Source: Oscillospiraceae bacterium (lineage in GTDB: Bacteria; Bacillota; Clostridia; Oscillospirales; Ruminococcaceae). From it: 19,547 nucleotides of DNA. The first letter of the stretch is position 1; the number at the start of each line of letters is the position of its first letter. The DNA is taken from contig JAQXNQ010000236.1 of NCBI GenBank assembly GCA_029098085.1, forward strand, positions 1 through 19,547. The letters run 5' to 3'. Below, piece by piece: positions 7,389 to 14,052 of the stretch. The translations under genes were made by a program, and so were the position numbers. The notes under the pieces were generated by a model that had not been told where the DNA came from, did not search any database, and saw nothing but the letters and a program-made list of their open reading frames with translations.

Positions 7389-7898
7389 ATGCAGCTCGAA
7401 ATCGGAAAAATCTATGAGGGCAAGGTCACCGGCATCACCAAATTCGGTGCCTTTGTGGATCTCGGCGAAGGCAAAACCGGCATGGTTCACATCTCCGAGG
7501 TGGCTCCCACCTATGTGAAGGAGATCACGGACTACATCACTCAGGGCGAGACCATCAAGGTCAAGGTGCTCAACATCGCCGAAGACGGCAAAATCAGTCT
7601 TTCGGTCAAACAGGCGATGGACACGCCGCCCCAGACACAGCAGCGCGCTTCCCGCCCGCCCCGTCCCGCTGCACAGCAGTCCCGCTCCGGCGGACAGCAG
7701 CGTTCTTCCTCCGGCTCCCGGCAGACCAGCCGTGCGCCCCAGAGCCGCGATTTTTCCGCTCCCCCGCAGCAGGAGGGCAGCAGAGAATTTGAGGATATGC
7801 TCAGCCGCTTCATGCAGCGCAGCGACGAAAAGATGTCCGATCTGAAACGCACCGTGGACAGCAAACGGGGGGCTTCCTATCCCCGCCGTCCCAAATAA
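7389..7898 (+). CDS. yabR: S1-domain RNA-binding protein (YabR/GSP13-like)
   Basis: 169-aa protein with one S1 domain at residues 3-75 (IGKIYEGKVTGITKFGAFVDL, GMVHISEVA, GETIKVKVLNIAEDGKISLSVKQA), typical of YabR, which associates with RNA or ribosomes. Residues 78-135 are a Ser/Gln/Arg/Pro low-complexity linker. The last 35 residues (REFEDMLSRFMQRSDEKMSDLKR) are helical and typical of clostridial YabR-like proteins. The AAGGAGG at 7368-7374 is 14 nt from ATG 7389, unusually far, but the N terminus fits the family, so this start is kept. It closes the yab-divIC cluster before a strong terminator; spoIIE, next in B. subtilis, is absent here. Confidence 0.92.
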   Translation: MQLEIGKIYEGKVTGITKFGAFVDLGEGKTGMVHISEVAPTYVKEITDYITQGETIKVKVLNIAEDGKISLSVKQAMDTPPQTQQRASRPPRPAAQQSRSGGQQRSSSGSRQTSRAPQSRDFSAPPQQEGSREFEDMLSRFMQRSDEKMSDLKRTVDSKRGASYPRRPK

Positions 7899-7906
7899 GC
7901 GATCCC

Positions 7907-7943
7907 CCGCGCAGACGCAGCGATGTGTCTGCGCGGTTGTTTT
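7907..7943 (+). terminator. Rho-independent terminator after yabR
   Basis: CCGCGCAGAC (7907-7916) pairs perfectly with GTCTGCGCGG (7927-7936) around a 10-nt loop, followed by TTGTTTT. Confidence 0.9.
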
Positions 7944-7989
7944 ATGAGCAGAATTTCCGTCCCTACGCAAATTTAATCCCTCCCAGGCC

Positions 7990-8017
7990 TTGAATTTTCC
8001 AGTCAATCCGGTACAAT
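7990..8017 (+). promoter_or_regulatory. SigmaA-like promoter for the TetR-ABC operon
   Basis: TTGAAT (7990-7995), 16-nt spacer, TACAAT (8012-8017), only 22 nt before the TetR start. No obvious palindromic operator overlaps it. Confidence 0.7.
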
Positions 8018-8039
8018 AGAAGCAGCAGGAGGGAAGCGC

Positions 8040-8681
8040 ATGGAAAATCGATTTCACGAGCTGCCGGCCGAAAAACGGCGGCGGATCGTCTCAGCTGCTC
8101 TGGAGGTTTTCGGCCGCGAAGAATACCGCCGCGCCTCCACCGATGAAATCGCCGCCCGGGCCGGTATCTCCAAGGGGCTGCTCTTTTACTATTTCCGCAG
8201 CAAAAAGGAGCTGTATCTTTTCCTCATTCACCTGATGGAGAAGACGCTGGTCCGGCTGGTGGCCGATGAGGAATTCTACAGCATCACCGACTTTTTTGAG
8301 CTGCTGCGGTACACTGCCCGGAAAAAGGTGGCCATCTTCCGAAAAAATCCCCATATGCTGGCCTTCTCCCTGCGCAGCTACTACTCCGTGAAGGAGGATG
8401 TGTCCGACGCCATGCAGCAGGCCACCCTGACCGTCATGGATCATATGGACGTTTTTTTCAGGAACATTGATGTTTCGCCCTTCCGGGAGGGGAAAAGCCC
8501 CGAAGAGGCGCTGCAGACCCTGATCTGGCTGGCCGACGGCTATCTTCATCAGCTGCAGATGCGGCGGCTACCGCTGGACACCGACGAATTTCTCCGCCGG
8601 TACGACGACTGGATCCGGATGGTGCGGCGGGAATTTTACAGGGAGGAATGCTTGCATGAACAGGACAGCACCGGCCATTGA
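8040..8681 (+). CDS. TetR/AcrR-family transcriptional regulator
   Basis: 213-aa one-component regulator. The N-terminal helix-turn-helix spans about residues 33-52 (STDEIAARAGISKGLLFYYF) within the standard TetR_N block that starts RRRIVSAALEVFG. The rest is a variable helical ligand domain (about 60-213). Start ATG 8040 has AGGAGGG at 8027-8033 (6-nt spacing). The 3' end overlaps the ABC ATPase start by 26 nt, so the regulator and transporter are co-transcribed and the regulator probably controls its own operon. The inducer is unknown. The palindromic array at 10421-10520 is a possible, unproven, binding site. Confidence 0.93.
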   Translation: MENRFHELPAEKRRRIVSAALEVFGREEYRRASTDEIAARAGISKGLLFYYFRSKKELYLFLIHLMEKTLVRLVADEEFYSITDFFELLRYTARKKVAIFRKNPHMLAFSLRSYYSVKEDVSDAMQQATLTVMDHMDVFFRNIDVSPFREGKSPEEALQTLIWLADGYLHQLQMRRLPLDTDEFLRRYDDWIRMVRREFYREECLHEQDSTGH

Positions 8682-9552
8682 GGTCTGCGGTCTGACCAAG
8701 GATTACGGCGGCGGACGGGGCGTTTTCGACCTGTCCTTTTCGGTGCGGAAGGGGGAGGCCTTCGGCTTCCTCGGCCCCAACGGCGCCGGAAAAACCACCA
8801 CCATCCGCCAGCTTCTGGGCTTTATCCGCCCGGACAGGGGCAGCGCGTCGGTTTACGGCCTGGACTGCTTCCGGGATGCGCGGCAGACCCACCGGCAGAT
8901 CGGCTATCTGCCCGGTGAAATCGCCCTGCCGGAGGATGAGACCGGTCTGTCCTTCCTGCGGTTCATGGCGGGGATGAAGGGGCTGCGGGACTTTGCCCGG
9001 GCGGAGGAGCTGATGCGCTTTTTTGATCTGGATCCCTCCGGCCCCATCCGGCGGATGTCCAAGGGCATGAAGCAGAAGGTGGGCATCGTCGCCGCCTTCA
9101 TGGCTGATCCCGAGCTTCTGATTCTGGACGAGCCCACCAGCGGTCTGGATCCGCTGATGCAGGGTCGTTTTGTGGAGCTGGTGCTGGCGGAGAAGGCAAA
9201 GGGCCGCACCATTCTGCTGTCCTCCCATCTGTTTGAGGAGGTGGAGCGCACCTGCGACCGCACCGCCATCATACGGCAGGGCAGGCTGGTGGCGGTGGAG
9301 GAGATGGATAAGCTCCGGCAGGACCGGGGCAGCCGCTGGGAGATCACCTTTTCCGACAGGGAATCCGCCGCCGCCTTTGCGGCAGGCTGGCCCGGCTCCG
9401 CACAGGAGGGCTGCCGGGTGACCCTGACCCTGACCGGCGAAGCCTCGCCCCTGATCTGCGCTCTGGCATCCTTCCCGGTGCGGGAGCTGACCGCCCGGGG
9501 TCAGACGCTGGAGGAACTGTTTCTGCATTTTTATGGAGGTGAAGCCGGATGA
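8656..9552 (+). CDS. ABC transporter ATP-binding protein (BcrA/CcmA type)
   Basis: 298-aa nucleotide-binding subunit of an ABC-2 type exporter. Walker A GPNGAGKTT is at residues 40-48, the Q-loop region near GYLPGE at 83-88, a diverged signature MSKGMKQ at 134-140 (in place of LSGGQ), Walker B LLILDEP at 154-160, D-loop SGLD, and switch His191. The C-terminal 80 residues are the extra domain seen in drug/bacteriocin exporters. Start ATG 8656 has GGGAGGA at 8641-8647 (8-nt spacing). It overlaps tetR by 26 nt and the permease by 4 nt (ATGA), indicating one operon. The substrate cannot be deduced. Confidence 0.95.
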   Translation: MNRTAPAIEVCGLTKDYGGGRGVFDLSFSVRKGEAFGFLGPNGAGKTTTIRQLLGFIRPDRGSASVYGLDCFRDARQTHRQIGYLPGEIALPEDETGLSFLRFMAGMKGLRDFARAEELMRFFDLDPSGPIRRMSKGMKQKVGIVAAFMADPELLILDEPTSGLDPLMQGRFVELVLAEKAKGRTILLSSHLFEEVERTCDRTAIIRQGRLVAVEEMDKLRQDRGSRWEITFSDRESAAAFAAGWPGSAQEGCRVTLTLTGEASPLICALASFPVRELTARGQTLEELFLHFYGGEAG

Positions 9553-10346
9553 TCGGTGCATTATTCTGTCGGGAGCTGAAAAAGAGCTGGAAGCTGCTGG
9601 CGCTGATCTGCGCCGTACTGACCCTGTATATGGCCATGATCACCAGCATGTTCGACCCCGCCCTGGGGGAGAGCCTGAACACCATGATGGAGAGCATGCC
9701 GCAGGTTTTTGCCGCCTTCGGCATGAGCACGCCGGGCACCACCCTGCTGGACTTTCTGGTCAATTACCTGTACGGGTTTCTGCTGGTGGTGTTTCCCATG
9801 CTGTTTATCCTGATTCTGTCCAACCGGCTGGTGGCCCGGTACACCGACCGGGGCAGCATGGCCTGGCTGCTGGCTTCGCCCCATAAGCGGCGGGAGCTGG
9901 CGATGAATCAGGCGGTGGTGCTGATGGTGGAGACGCTGGCCCTCACCGGCTATGTGACCCTCTGCGAGATCGCCCTGTCGGCGGCGCTGTTTCCCGGCGA
10001 GCTGGATCTGCCGGCGTTTCTGCGGGTGAATCTGGGGCTGTACGGGCTGATTCTGTTTCTCGGCGGACTGAGCTTCTGCTGCTCCTGCCTGTTTGGGGAG
10101 AGCCGCCGGGCAGTGGGTGTGTCGGCGGGCTGCTGCGTGGCCTTTGTGCTGGTGCAGATGGTGTCGCAGGTTGGGGAGAAGTTTGAGAGCCTGCGGTACG
10201 CCACCCCGCTGACCCTTTTCGATCCGGAGGGACTGGCCGCCGGGGACGGACAGGCGCTGATCTGTTTTGTCATCCTTTTCCTGACCGGCGCAGCGCTGTT
10301 TGCGGCGGGCATTGCGGGCTTCTGCCGGAAGGATATTTCGGTGTAA
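9549..10346 (+). CDS. ABC-2 type transporter permease
   Basis: 265-aa membrane subunit partnering the ATPase upstream. It begins with the ABC-2 signature CRELKKSWKLL before the first helix and has about six hydrophobic segments: 17-35, about 70-90, 112-130, 145-165, 170-190 and 230-255. The cytoplasmic loop ARYTDRGSMAWLLASPHKRRE is typical of BcrB/YhfI-like permeases, where it contacts the ATPase. The start overlaps the ATPase stop (ATGA), indicating translational coupling. Likely drug or lipid export, by analogy only. A weak GCCTGT/ACAGGC hairpin and T-rich run follow at 10376-10411. Confidence 0.9.
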   Translation: MIGALFCRELKKSWKLLALICAVLTLYMAMITSMFDPALGESLNTMMESMPQVFAAFGMSTPGTTLLDFLVNYLYGFLLVVFPMLFILILSNRLVARYTDRGSMAWLLASPHKRRELAMNQAVVLMVETLALTGYVTLCEIALSAALFPGELDLPAFLRVNLGLYGLILFLGGLSFCCSCLFGESRRAVGVSAGCCVAFVLVQMVSQVGEKFESLRYATPLTLFDPEGLAAGDGQALICFVILFLTGAALFAAGIAGFCRKDISV

Positions 10347-10420
10347 GGTCTGCGGAGCGTTGGAAAGAGCGCGCGGCCTGTTGAAGCGCAGGATGACAGG
10401 CGTTGGGTTTTCTCCGCACA

Positions 10421-10520
10421 TTCCGATTGAGTTTCTTCAAAAACCAAACGGTTACCTTAAAAAACCAATGGTTCTTTTCAAAACCGACCGGTTCTTTAAA
10501 AAACCGATCGGTTTTTTGCT
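10421..10520. repeat. Tandem array of five 20-nt palindromic units
   Basis: Five head-to-tail units of exactly 20 nt start at 10421, 10441, 10461, 10481 and 10501. The last four carry AACC-(3-4 nt)-GGTT flanked by A-runs and T-runs; the first is degenerate (TTCCGATTGAGTTT). Unit 5 lies within a 20-bp perfect palindrome (10498-10517) with centre AACCGATCGGTT. There are no spacers between units. It could be an operator array, replication-type iterons, or decayed terminator copies. Confidence 0.75.
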
Positions 10521-10547
10521 GTCTCCTTTACTTTCTCATCTGACATC

Positions 10548-10576
10548 TTGACTTTCTGCGAAAACTTCTGTATATT
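10548..10576 (+). promoter_or_regulatory. SigmaA-like promoter for the DUF6291-like gene
   Basis: TTGACT (10548-10553), 17-nt spacer, TATATT (10571-10576), 40 nt before the ATG. The -35 starts 28 nt after the palindromic array, which places the array as a possible upstream control region. Confidence 0.78.
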
Positions 10577-10615
10577 TAAAAGTGGATGAGGAAACTACGA
10601 AACGGAGGCAGAAAG

Positions 10616-11482
10616 ATGATCAATCCCGATAAGAAATCCATGCTGTTCTATCTGGACTACCGGCAGCATCTGGAGCTGCTGAGCAACGCCGACTGCGGCG
10701 CACTGGTGAAGGCGCTGCTGCGCTACGCTGTGGGGGAGGAAGTGCCGGAGCTGCGGGGCGCGGCAGCCATGGCCTTTTCATTCATGCGGGCCCAGCTGGA
10801 TCGGGACAATGCCCAGTACGAGGCCCAGTGTGAGCGTGCCCGGGAGGCAGGGCGGAAAGGCGGCCGTCCCCGGAAGCAGCGGGAGCCCGATGCCGTGGAA
10901 GAGCTGCGTGCTGAAGCCGGTTCTGAGGATGCTTTGGAGGAAAAAACCGAAGGGTTTTCGGAAAGCCGTGAAAAAAAGGGTGGGTTTTTTCCGGAAACTT
11001 CAGAAAGCCTAAAGGATACGGATACTGAAACGGAAACTGATAAAGATACGGATAATGATAAAGATGCTGATACGGATAATGATAATGATACGGATGCAGA
11101 TACGGTGACGGATACGGATGCTGAAACGGAAACGGCTGCGGATGCCGAAGCGGATGCGGATGAAAAGAAACATTTTTATGCAGCAGCAGCTGGCGGCCCC
11201 GGCCGCCTATCCCGCGCAGCGCAGTTGTATTCTTCTGAGCAGGAGTCCGCACCCTCCTCCCGGACATCGCTGGAGAGCAGAGCCTCTTCCGGCGGAGCAG
11301 CAGCTCACCCAGGCGTGGAATCCAATGTCTTGGACAGCAGAACGCTGGAGCAGAGCGGGATTCTCCGGCAGGCCATCGACGGCGTCACGCGGAAGCTGGA
11401 GGGGAGAGAGAAGCAGGATCCTGCAGCTGTGGAGGATTATATGAAGGCGGAGCTGCTGAGCATTCTGAAGCGGGGAGGGTGA
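10616..11482 (+). CDS. DUF6291-like protein with Asp-rich low-complexity linker
   Basis: 288-aa protein. Residues 7-88 resemble the DUF6291 domain, common in phage-type and orphan replication-associated proteins of Firmicutes: MLFYLDYRQHLELL, ALVKALLRYAVGEE, AMAFSFMRAQLDRDNAQYEAQCERAREAGRKGGRPRK with its basic end. Residues 134-184 are almost only D, T, N, E, K and A, with Asp at every second position over long stretches. Residues 240-288 form a helical C terminus (TLEQSGILRQAIDGVTRKLEG). Start ATG 10616 has GGAGG at 10604-10608 (7-nt spacing); the in-frame ATG at 10586 has no ribosome site. No other phage genes are nearby. Role unknown; DNA replication is suggested only by domain association. 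Confidence 0.8.
   Translation: MINPDKKSMLFYLDYRQHLELLSNADCGALVKALLRYAVGEEVPELRGAAAMAFSFMRAQLDRDNAQYEAQCERAREAGRKGGRPRKQREPDAVEELRAEAGSEDALEEKTEGFSESREKKGGFFPETSESLKDTDTETETDKDTDNDKDADTDNDNDTDADTVTDTDAETETAADAEADADEKKHFYAAAAGGPGRLSRAAQLYSSEQESAPSSRTSLESRASSGGAAAHPGVESNVLDSRTLEQSGILRQAIDGVTRKLEGREKQDPAAVEDYMKAELLSILKRGG
11015..11170 (+). repeat. Hexamer-like coding repeat (GATACG/GATAAT type)
   Basis: Degenerate 6-nt repeats (GATACG, GATAAT, GATGCT, GAAACG) code for the (Asp/Glu)-x linker of the DUF6291-like protein. It is AT-richer than the rest of the gene, consistent with slippage growth. Confidence 0.75.
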
Positions 11483-11502
11483 GCATGCTGTTCCGGTGGG
11501 GC

Positions 11503-11592
11503 GTAGGGGCGGTTGTCGATCGCCCGCTTCCTGACGGCACGCTGTGCTTTTCCGTTTAACCGTTCCGCTTCTGCTTCTTCACCGCTTCCGCA
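11503..11592 (+). repeat. Intergenic repeat R1, copy A
   Basis: Begins GTAGGGGCG, holds an imperfect palindrome (11507-11525), then CTGTGCTTTTCCGTTT, AACCGTTCCGCTTCTGCTTC and CACCGCTTCCGCA. It aligns over its length with 13716-13804 (reverse strand) and 15991-16077. Confidence 0.8.
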
Positions 11593-11747
11593 TGCCCCTT
11601 TAGGCGCCGATACCGTGTTCCTCAGCTCAGGATTCGCCGCGCGCCTGATGCCGGGACTTAGGAACGCTGCCGACCATGTTGGAGCGCTGTCGGAGGGGTT
11701 AGGAACCGTGGGTGGCGGGACACACTTTGGAATTTTTGTCCCGGCTC

Positions 11748-11845
11748 ACGTTTCTGGAAGCGGTGGTTCCCCGCTCGTATAATGCCCTCGCTCCGCTCGG
11801 GCATTCGGGTGCGGATTTGAAAGACTTTTCCCGCAGGATAATCCG
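11748..11845 (+). repeat. Intergenic repeat R2, copy A
   Basis: Starts ACGTTTCTGGAAGCGGTGG and continues through ATAATGCCCTCGCTCCGCTC. The first 60 nt match 16440-16500 with only a few differences; similarity fades but resumes at CCCGCAGG (11831-11838 against 16526-16533). Confidence 0.8.
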
Positions 11846-11865
11846 TCACGCACCCATTTCCCCAC

Positions 11866-11895
11866 AAAAATGCCCCGGGCGGAGTGCCCGGGGCA
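11866..11895 (-). terminator. Rho-independent terminator of the minus-strand GGDEF gene
   Basis: TGCCCCGGGC (11871-11880) pairs perfectly with GCCCGGGGCA (11886-11895) around 5 nt. AAAAA at 11866-11870 is a T-run on the minus strand. It lies about 55 nt past the stop codon. Confidence 0.88.
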
Positions 11896-11950
11896 GGGTG
11901 GTGACGGTCAGAGTGACTGCGGGAAGCGGACAGGGAGAGTCGTCGGGAGG

Positions 11951-13570
11951 TTATTCCCTGCTTTCGCCCTGCTCTTTGTACCAGGCCTTTTTATCCTGAT
12001 ACATCTGTTCATCAGCCTTGCGGAGCAGTTCTCTGCGGGTCAGGCCGGGGTAATCCTCCGAAAAGGCGTAGCCCGCTGCGTAGTAAATGGGAGGCGTGCC
12101 GCCCGACTGATTGTAGGCGTCCACCGCCGCGCGGATGCCCTGCAGGTAGCCCTCCAGCGTCTCCCGGCGGGCCGGCGTCACCAGCACGGTGAATTCGTCG
12201 CCGCCCCAGCGGCAGATCACATGGGCGGGGGAGATGACATTCCGCAGAATATTGACAAAGGACAGAATCATCCGGTCGCCGGCCTCGTGGCCCAGGGTGT
12301 CGTTGGTGACCTTCAGCCGGTTCAGATCCAGCATCATCACCGCCACCGGCTCGGTGTCCTGCTGTTCCTGCCGCATCAGTAGGTTCCACCGGCTCTTGTT
12401 GAACAGGCCGGTCTGTTCGTCCGTGAAGGCCATTCTGTTGGTGCTGCGCAGATTGAGGGCGAACAGCAGGGAGGTGTAGATCAGGACCGCCAGCAGGGTG
12501 AAGCCCACCTCCGCCGAGTTGCCCCGGATATAGTAGGAGATCAGGTCGATGCCCACGCCCGCCGCCAGCAGCAGGGAGAAGCCCAGCGCCTGTTTGCTGT
12601 AGGAGGTTTTGCGCCGTGCCGTGCGGAACAGAGCCAGCACCAGCGTGACAATGATCAGCAGCAGAATGGACAGGTGGGCCAGGATCAGATTTTCCCGCAG
12701 GTCGGAAATGCCCAGCAGCTGCAGCGTCAGAGCGGCGATGACGGTCAGGGAAATGACCATGCTGGTGAGAATCAGCGGCAGCGAACCCATGTCGGAGAAT
12801 TTGGAGGCCAGGTACAGGGCGAAGGGGATGCTGACCAGAAACAGTGCACTGAGGGAGATGTAGCTCAGGGCCTTGATGTGGCCCGGGAACATGAAGGGGG
12901 TGAACCGGTTGTCAGTCAGCTGCCAGACGCCCATCAGCAGGGTGGAGGAGCCCAGATAGAACATCTCCCGGCTCCGGGTCTTGTGACTGATCAGCAGCCA
13001 GCCCTGCATCAGCATGATCACCGCCCCCACCACGATGCACAGGGAGGACAGAGTCAGCTGAAACAGATTGTCCTGCAGCAGATTGGTGAACAGGCTGTGC
13101 AGCGGGCCGATCTGGAAATCGGTCGGGCGGTTCCGGACAGCCTCGTACACCGGCGTCAGCACCACCCGCACCTCCTTGCCGCTGTCGGCGGGGTAGACCG
13201 GAACCGTCACCCAGCAGCTGCCCGGGCCTCTGCCGATCAGGCTGTCCGGCGATCGGTTCAGGCTGTACATCAGTTTGTCTCCGAAGTACACCTCCGTATA
13301 CTGGTGCACCAGATAGAAGGCAAGGGTCGAGTTGGCCGAGGTCACATCCTCCATGATCCAGCTGTATGTCCGCCGGACACCGGCCGGGGCGGATTCATCC
13401 TCGGTCACCTGCAGGGAAATGTTCTCCACCGGATGACAGTCCGGCACGTTACGGGCCCGCTCGGTGACAGAGCTTTCAAACCAGGTCATATGGATAAACA
13501 GCGCGACAAACAGCGCTGCAGCTATGCCGAACAGCGAAATGGCGGCCAAATAGGGCTTGGATCTCTGCAT
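11951..13570 (-). CDS. Membrane-bound GGDEF diguanylate cyclase
   Basis: 539-aa protein expected to make cyclic-di-GMP from two GTP at the cytoplasmic face. Residues 10-28 are a membrane anchor; about 30-175 form an extracytoplasmic sensor region; about 180-370 contain seven or so membrane segments, resembling 7TM-type sensors; about 380-539 are the GGDEF domain. It keeps AFTDEQTGLFNK, MMLDLNRLKVTNDTLGHEAGD, an intact RWGGDEF (456-460) and ADEQMYQDK. The inhibitory I-site RxxD expected five residues before GGDEF is replaced by SPAH, so product inhibition at that site is unlikely. Start ATG has minus-strand GGAGA 7 nt upstream. It is the only minus-strand gene here, with its own promoter and terminator. 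Confidence 0.93.
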   Translation of the reverse strand: MQRSKPYLAAISLFGIAAALFVALFIHMTWFESSVTERARNVPDCHPVENISLQVTEDESAPAGVRRTYSWIMEDVTSANSTLAFYLVHQYTEVYFGDKLMYSLNRSPDSLIGRGPGSCWVTVPVYPADSGKEVRVVLTPVYEAVRNRPTDFQIGPLHSLFTNLLQDNLFQLTLSSLCIVVGAVIMLMQGWLLISHKTRSREMFYLGSSTLLMGVWQLTDNRFTPFMFPGHIKALSYISLSALFLVSIPFALYLASKFSDMGSLPLILTSMVISLTVIAALTLQLLGISDLRENLILAHLSILLLIIVTLVLALFRTARRKTSYSKQALGFSLLLAAGVGIDLISYYIRGNSAEVGFTLLAVLIYTSLLFALNLRSTNRMAFTDEQTGLFNKSRWNLLMRQEQQDTEPVAVMMLDLNRLKVTNDTLGHEAGDRMILSFVNILRNVISPAHVICRWGGDEFTVLVTPARRETLEGYLQGIRAAVDAYNQSGGTPPIYYAAGYAFSEDYPGLTRRELLRKADEQMYQDKKAWYKEQGESRE

Positions 13571-13622
13571 GTCTTTGTCTCCAGTCAGCCGTAAAGGCGC
13601 GAATTTGTAACTACTTTTCTAT

Positions 13623-13651
13623 ATGATACCATATTCTGAGCCATTTGTCAC
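13623..13651 (-). promoter_or_regulatory. SigmaA-like promoter for the GGDEF gene
   Basis: On the minus strand: GTGACA (13651-13646), 17-nt spacer, TATCAT (13628-13623), with TGG directly before the -10 as an extended -10. About 52 nt from the -10 to the start codon. Confidence 0.75.
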
Positions 13652-13715
13652 TAGCAAGCACAAAAGGTTGCCTTTTTTTGTACCAAATATTTGTGCGGCC
13701 GGGGATTTTTTATAT

Positions 13716-13804
13716 GGGGAAGCGGTGAAGAAGAGAAGCGGAACGGTTAAAACGGAAAAGCACAGCATACCGCCAGTCCCCGGGCGATCAATGATCGCCC
13801 CTAC
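13716..13804 (-). repeat. Intergenic repeat R1, copy B (inverted)
   Basis: Reverse complement matches copies A and C. The palindrome is best preserved here: GGGCGATCA (13782-13790), one base, TGATCGCCC (13792-13800). A partial second copy of the CAGCATACCGCC...CCCCGGGCGA segment (13763-13790) lies at 13827-13853. No R2 block accompanies this copy. Confidence 0.8.
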
Positions 13805-13906
13805 AATTGCGCTTCCGCAAACGCGGCAGCATACCGCCCCGCCCCGGGCGACCGCCATCCCCATACCTGTACAAATACCCGCCCCTCCGATTTCCTCCTC
13901 CGCCTC

Positions 13907-13935
13907 TTGCATCTTTCCCCAAAAAATGCTATACT
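13907..13935 (+). promoter_or_regulatory. Extended -10 promoter for MATE1-DUF1622
   Basis: TTGCAT (13907-13912), 17-nt spacer, TATACT (13930-13935), with TGC directly before the -10. The predicted leader to the start codon is about 160 nt, long enough for RNA-level control. Confidence 0.75.
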
Positions 13936-14012
13936 GAACCAGTACACATTTTTCCTCAAATTCCCCGCCGCATGTCCCGCTTCTCTTTTCGGATTCTTCA
14001 CATTCGCGTTCC

Positions 14013-14052
14013 GTCACACAATTTTAGTCACACAATTTTACAGGTACAGGTA
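14013..14052 (+). repeat. Adjacent tandem duplications in the MATE1 leader
   Basis: GTCACACAATTTTA occurs twice back to back (14013-14026, 14027-14040), followed immediately by CAGGTA twice (14041-14052). Confidence 0.9.

Larger units (their letters stand above)
10347..10615. other. Intergenic region holding a weak hairpin, a 20-nt palindrome array and a promoter
   Basis: No gene seen. It contains a weak terminator-like hairpin (GCCTGT 10376-10381, ACAGGC 10396-10401, then T-rich), the array at 10421-10520, and the promoter at 10548-10576. It is AT-richer than the neighbouring coding DNA. Confidence 0.6.
11483..11950. other. Gene-free region with composite intergenic repeat, copy A
   Basis: No convincing gene; open frames across it have no ribosome sites. 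In order: R1 block (11503-11592), M block (about 11594-11616), a core with possible nested pairings (GTTCCT 11617-11622 with AGGAAC 11660-11665; TCAGG 11627-11631 with CCTGA 11644-11648), a CGGGACA/TGTCCCG hairpin (11716-11743), R2 block (11748-11845), then the terminator of the minus-strand gene. Confidence 0.7.

Noticed and set aside
10498..10517. Classical terminator for the ABC operon
   Set aside because: The palindrome has only a few GC pairs and forms part of a tandem array, so a simple terminator is not the best reading, although weak activity is possible.
10421..10520. CRISPR array
   Set aside because: The 20-nt units abut with no spacers, and no cas genes are present.
10300..10551. 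83-residue open frame over the 20-nt array
   Set aside because: The repeat period of 20 is not a multiple of three, so the repeats do not make a repeated peptide; no ribosome site.
11712..11999. Open frame with LTFLEAVVPRS, shared with the region before MATE2
   Set aside because: The shared peptide comes from repeat R2 DNA; no ribosome site, and the frame runs through the terminator of the minus-strand gene.
11870..12382. Plus-strand open frame across the GGDEF gene 3' end
   Set aside because: Overlaps the terminator and the intact GGDEF coding region on the other strand; composition is that of an antisense shadow.
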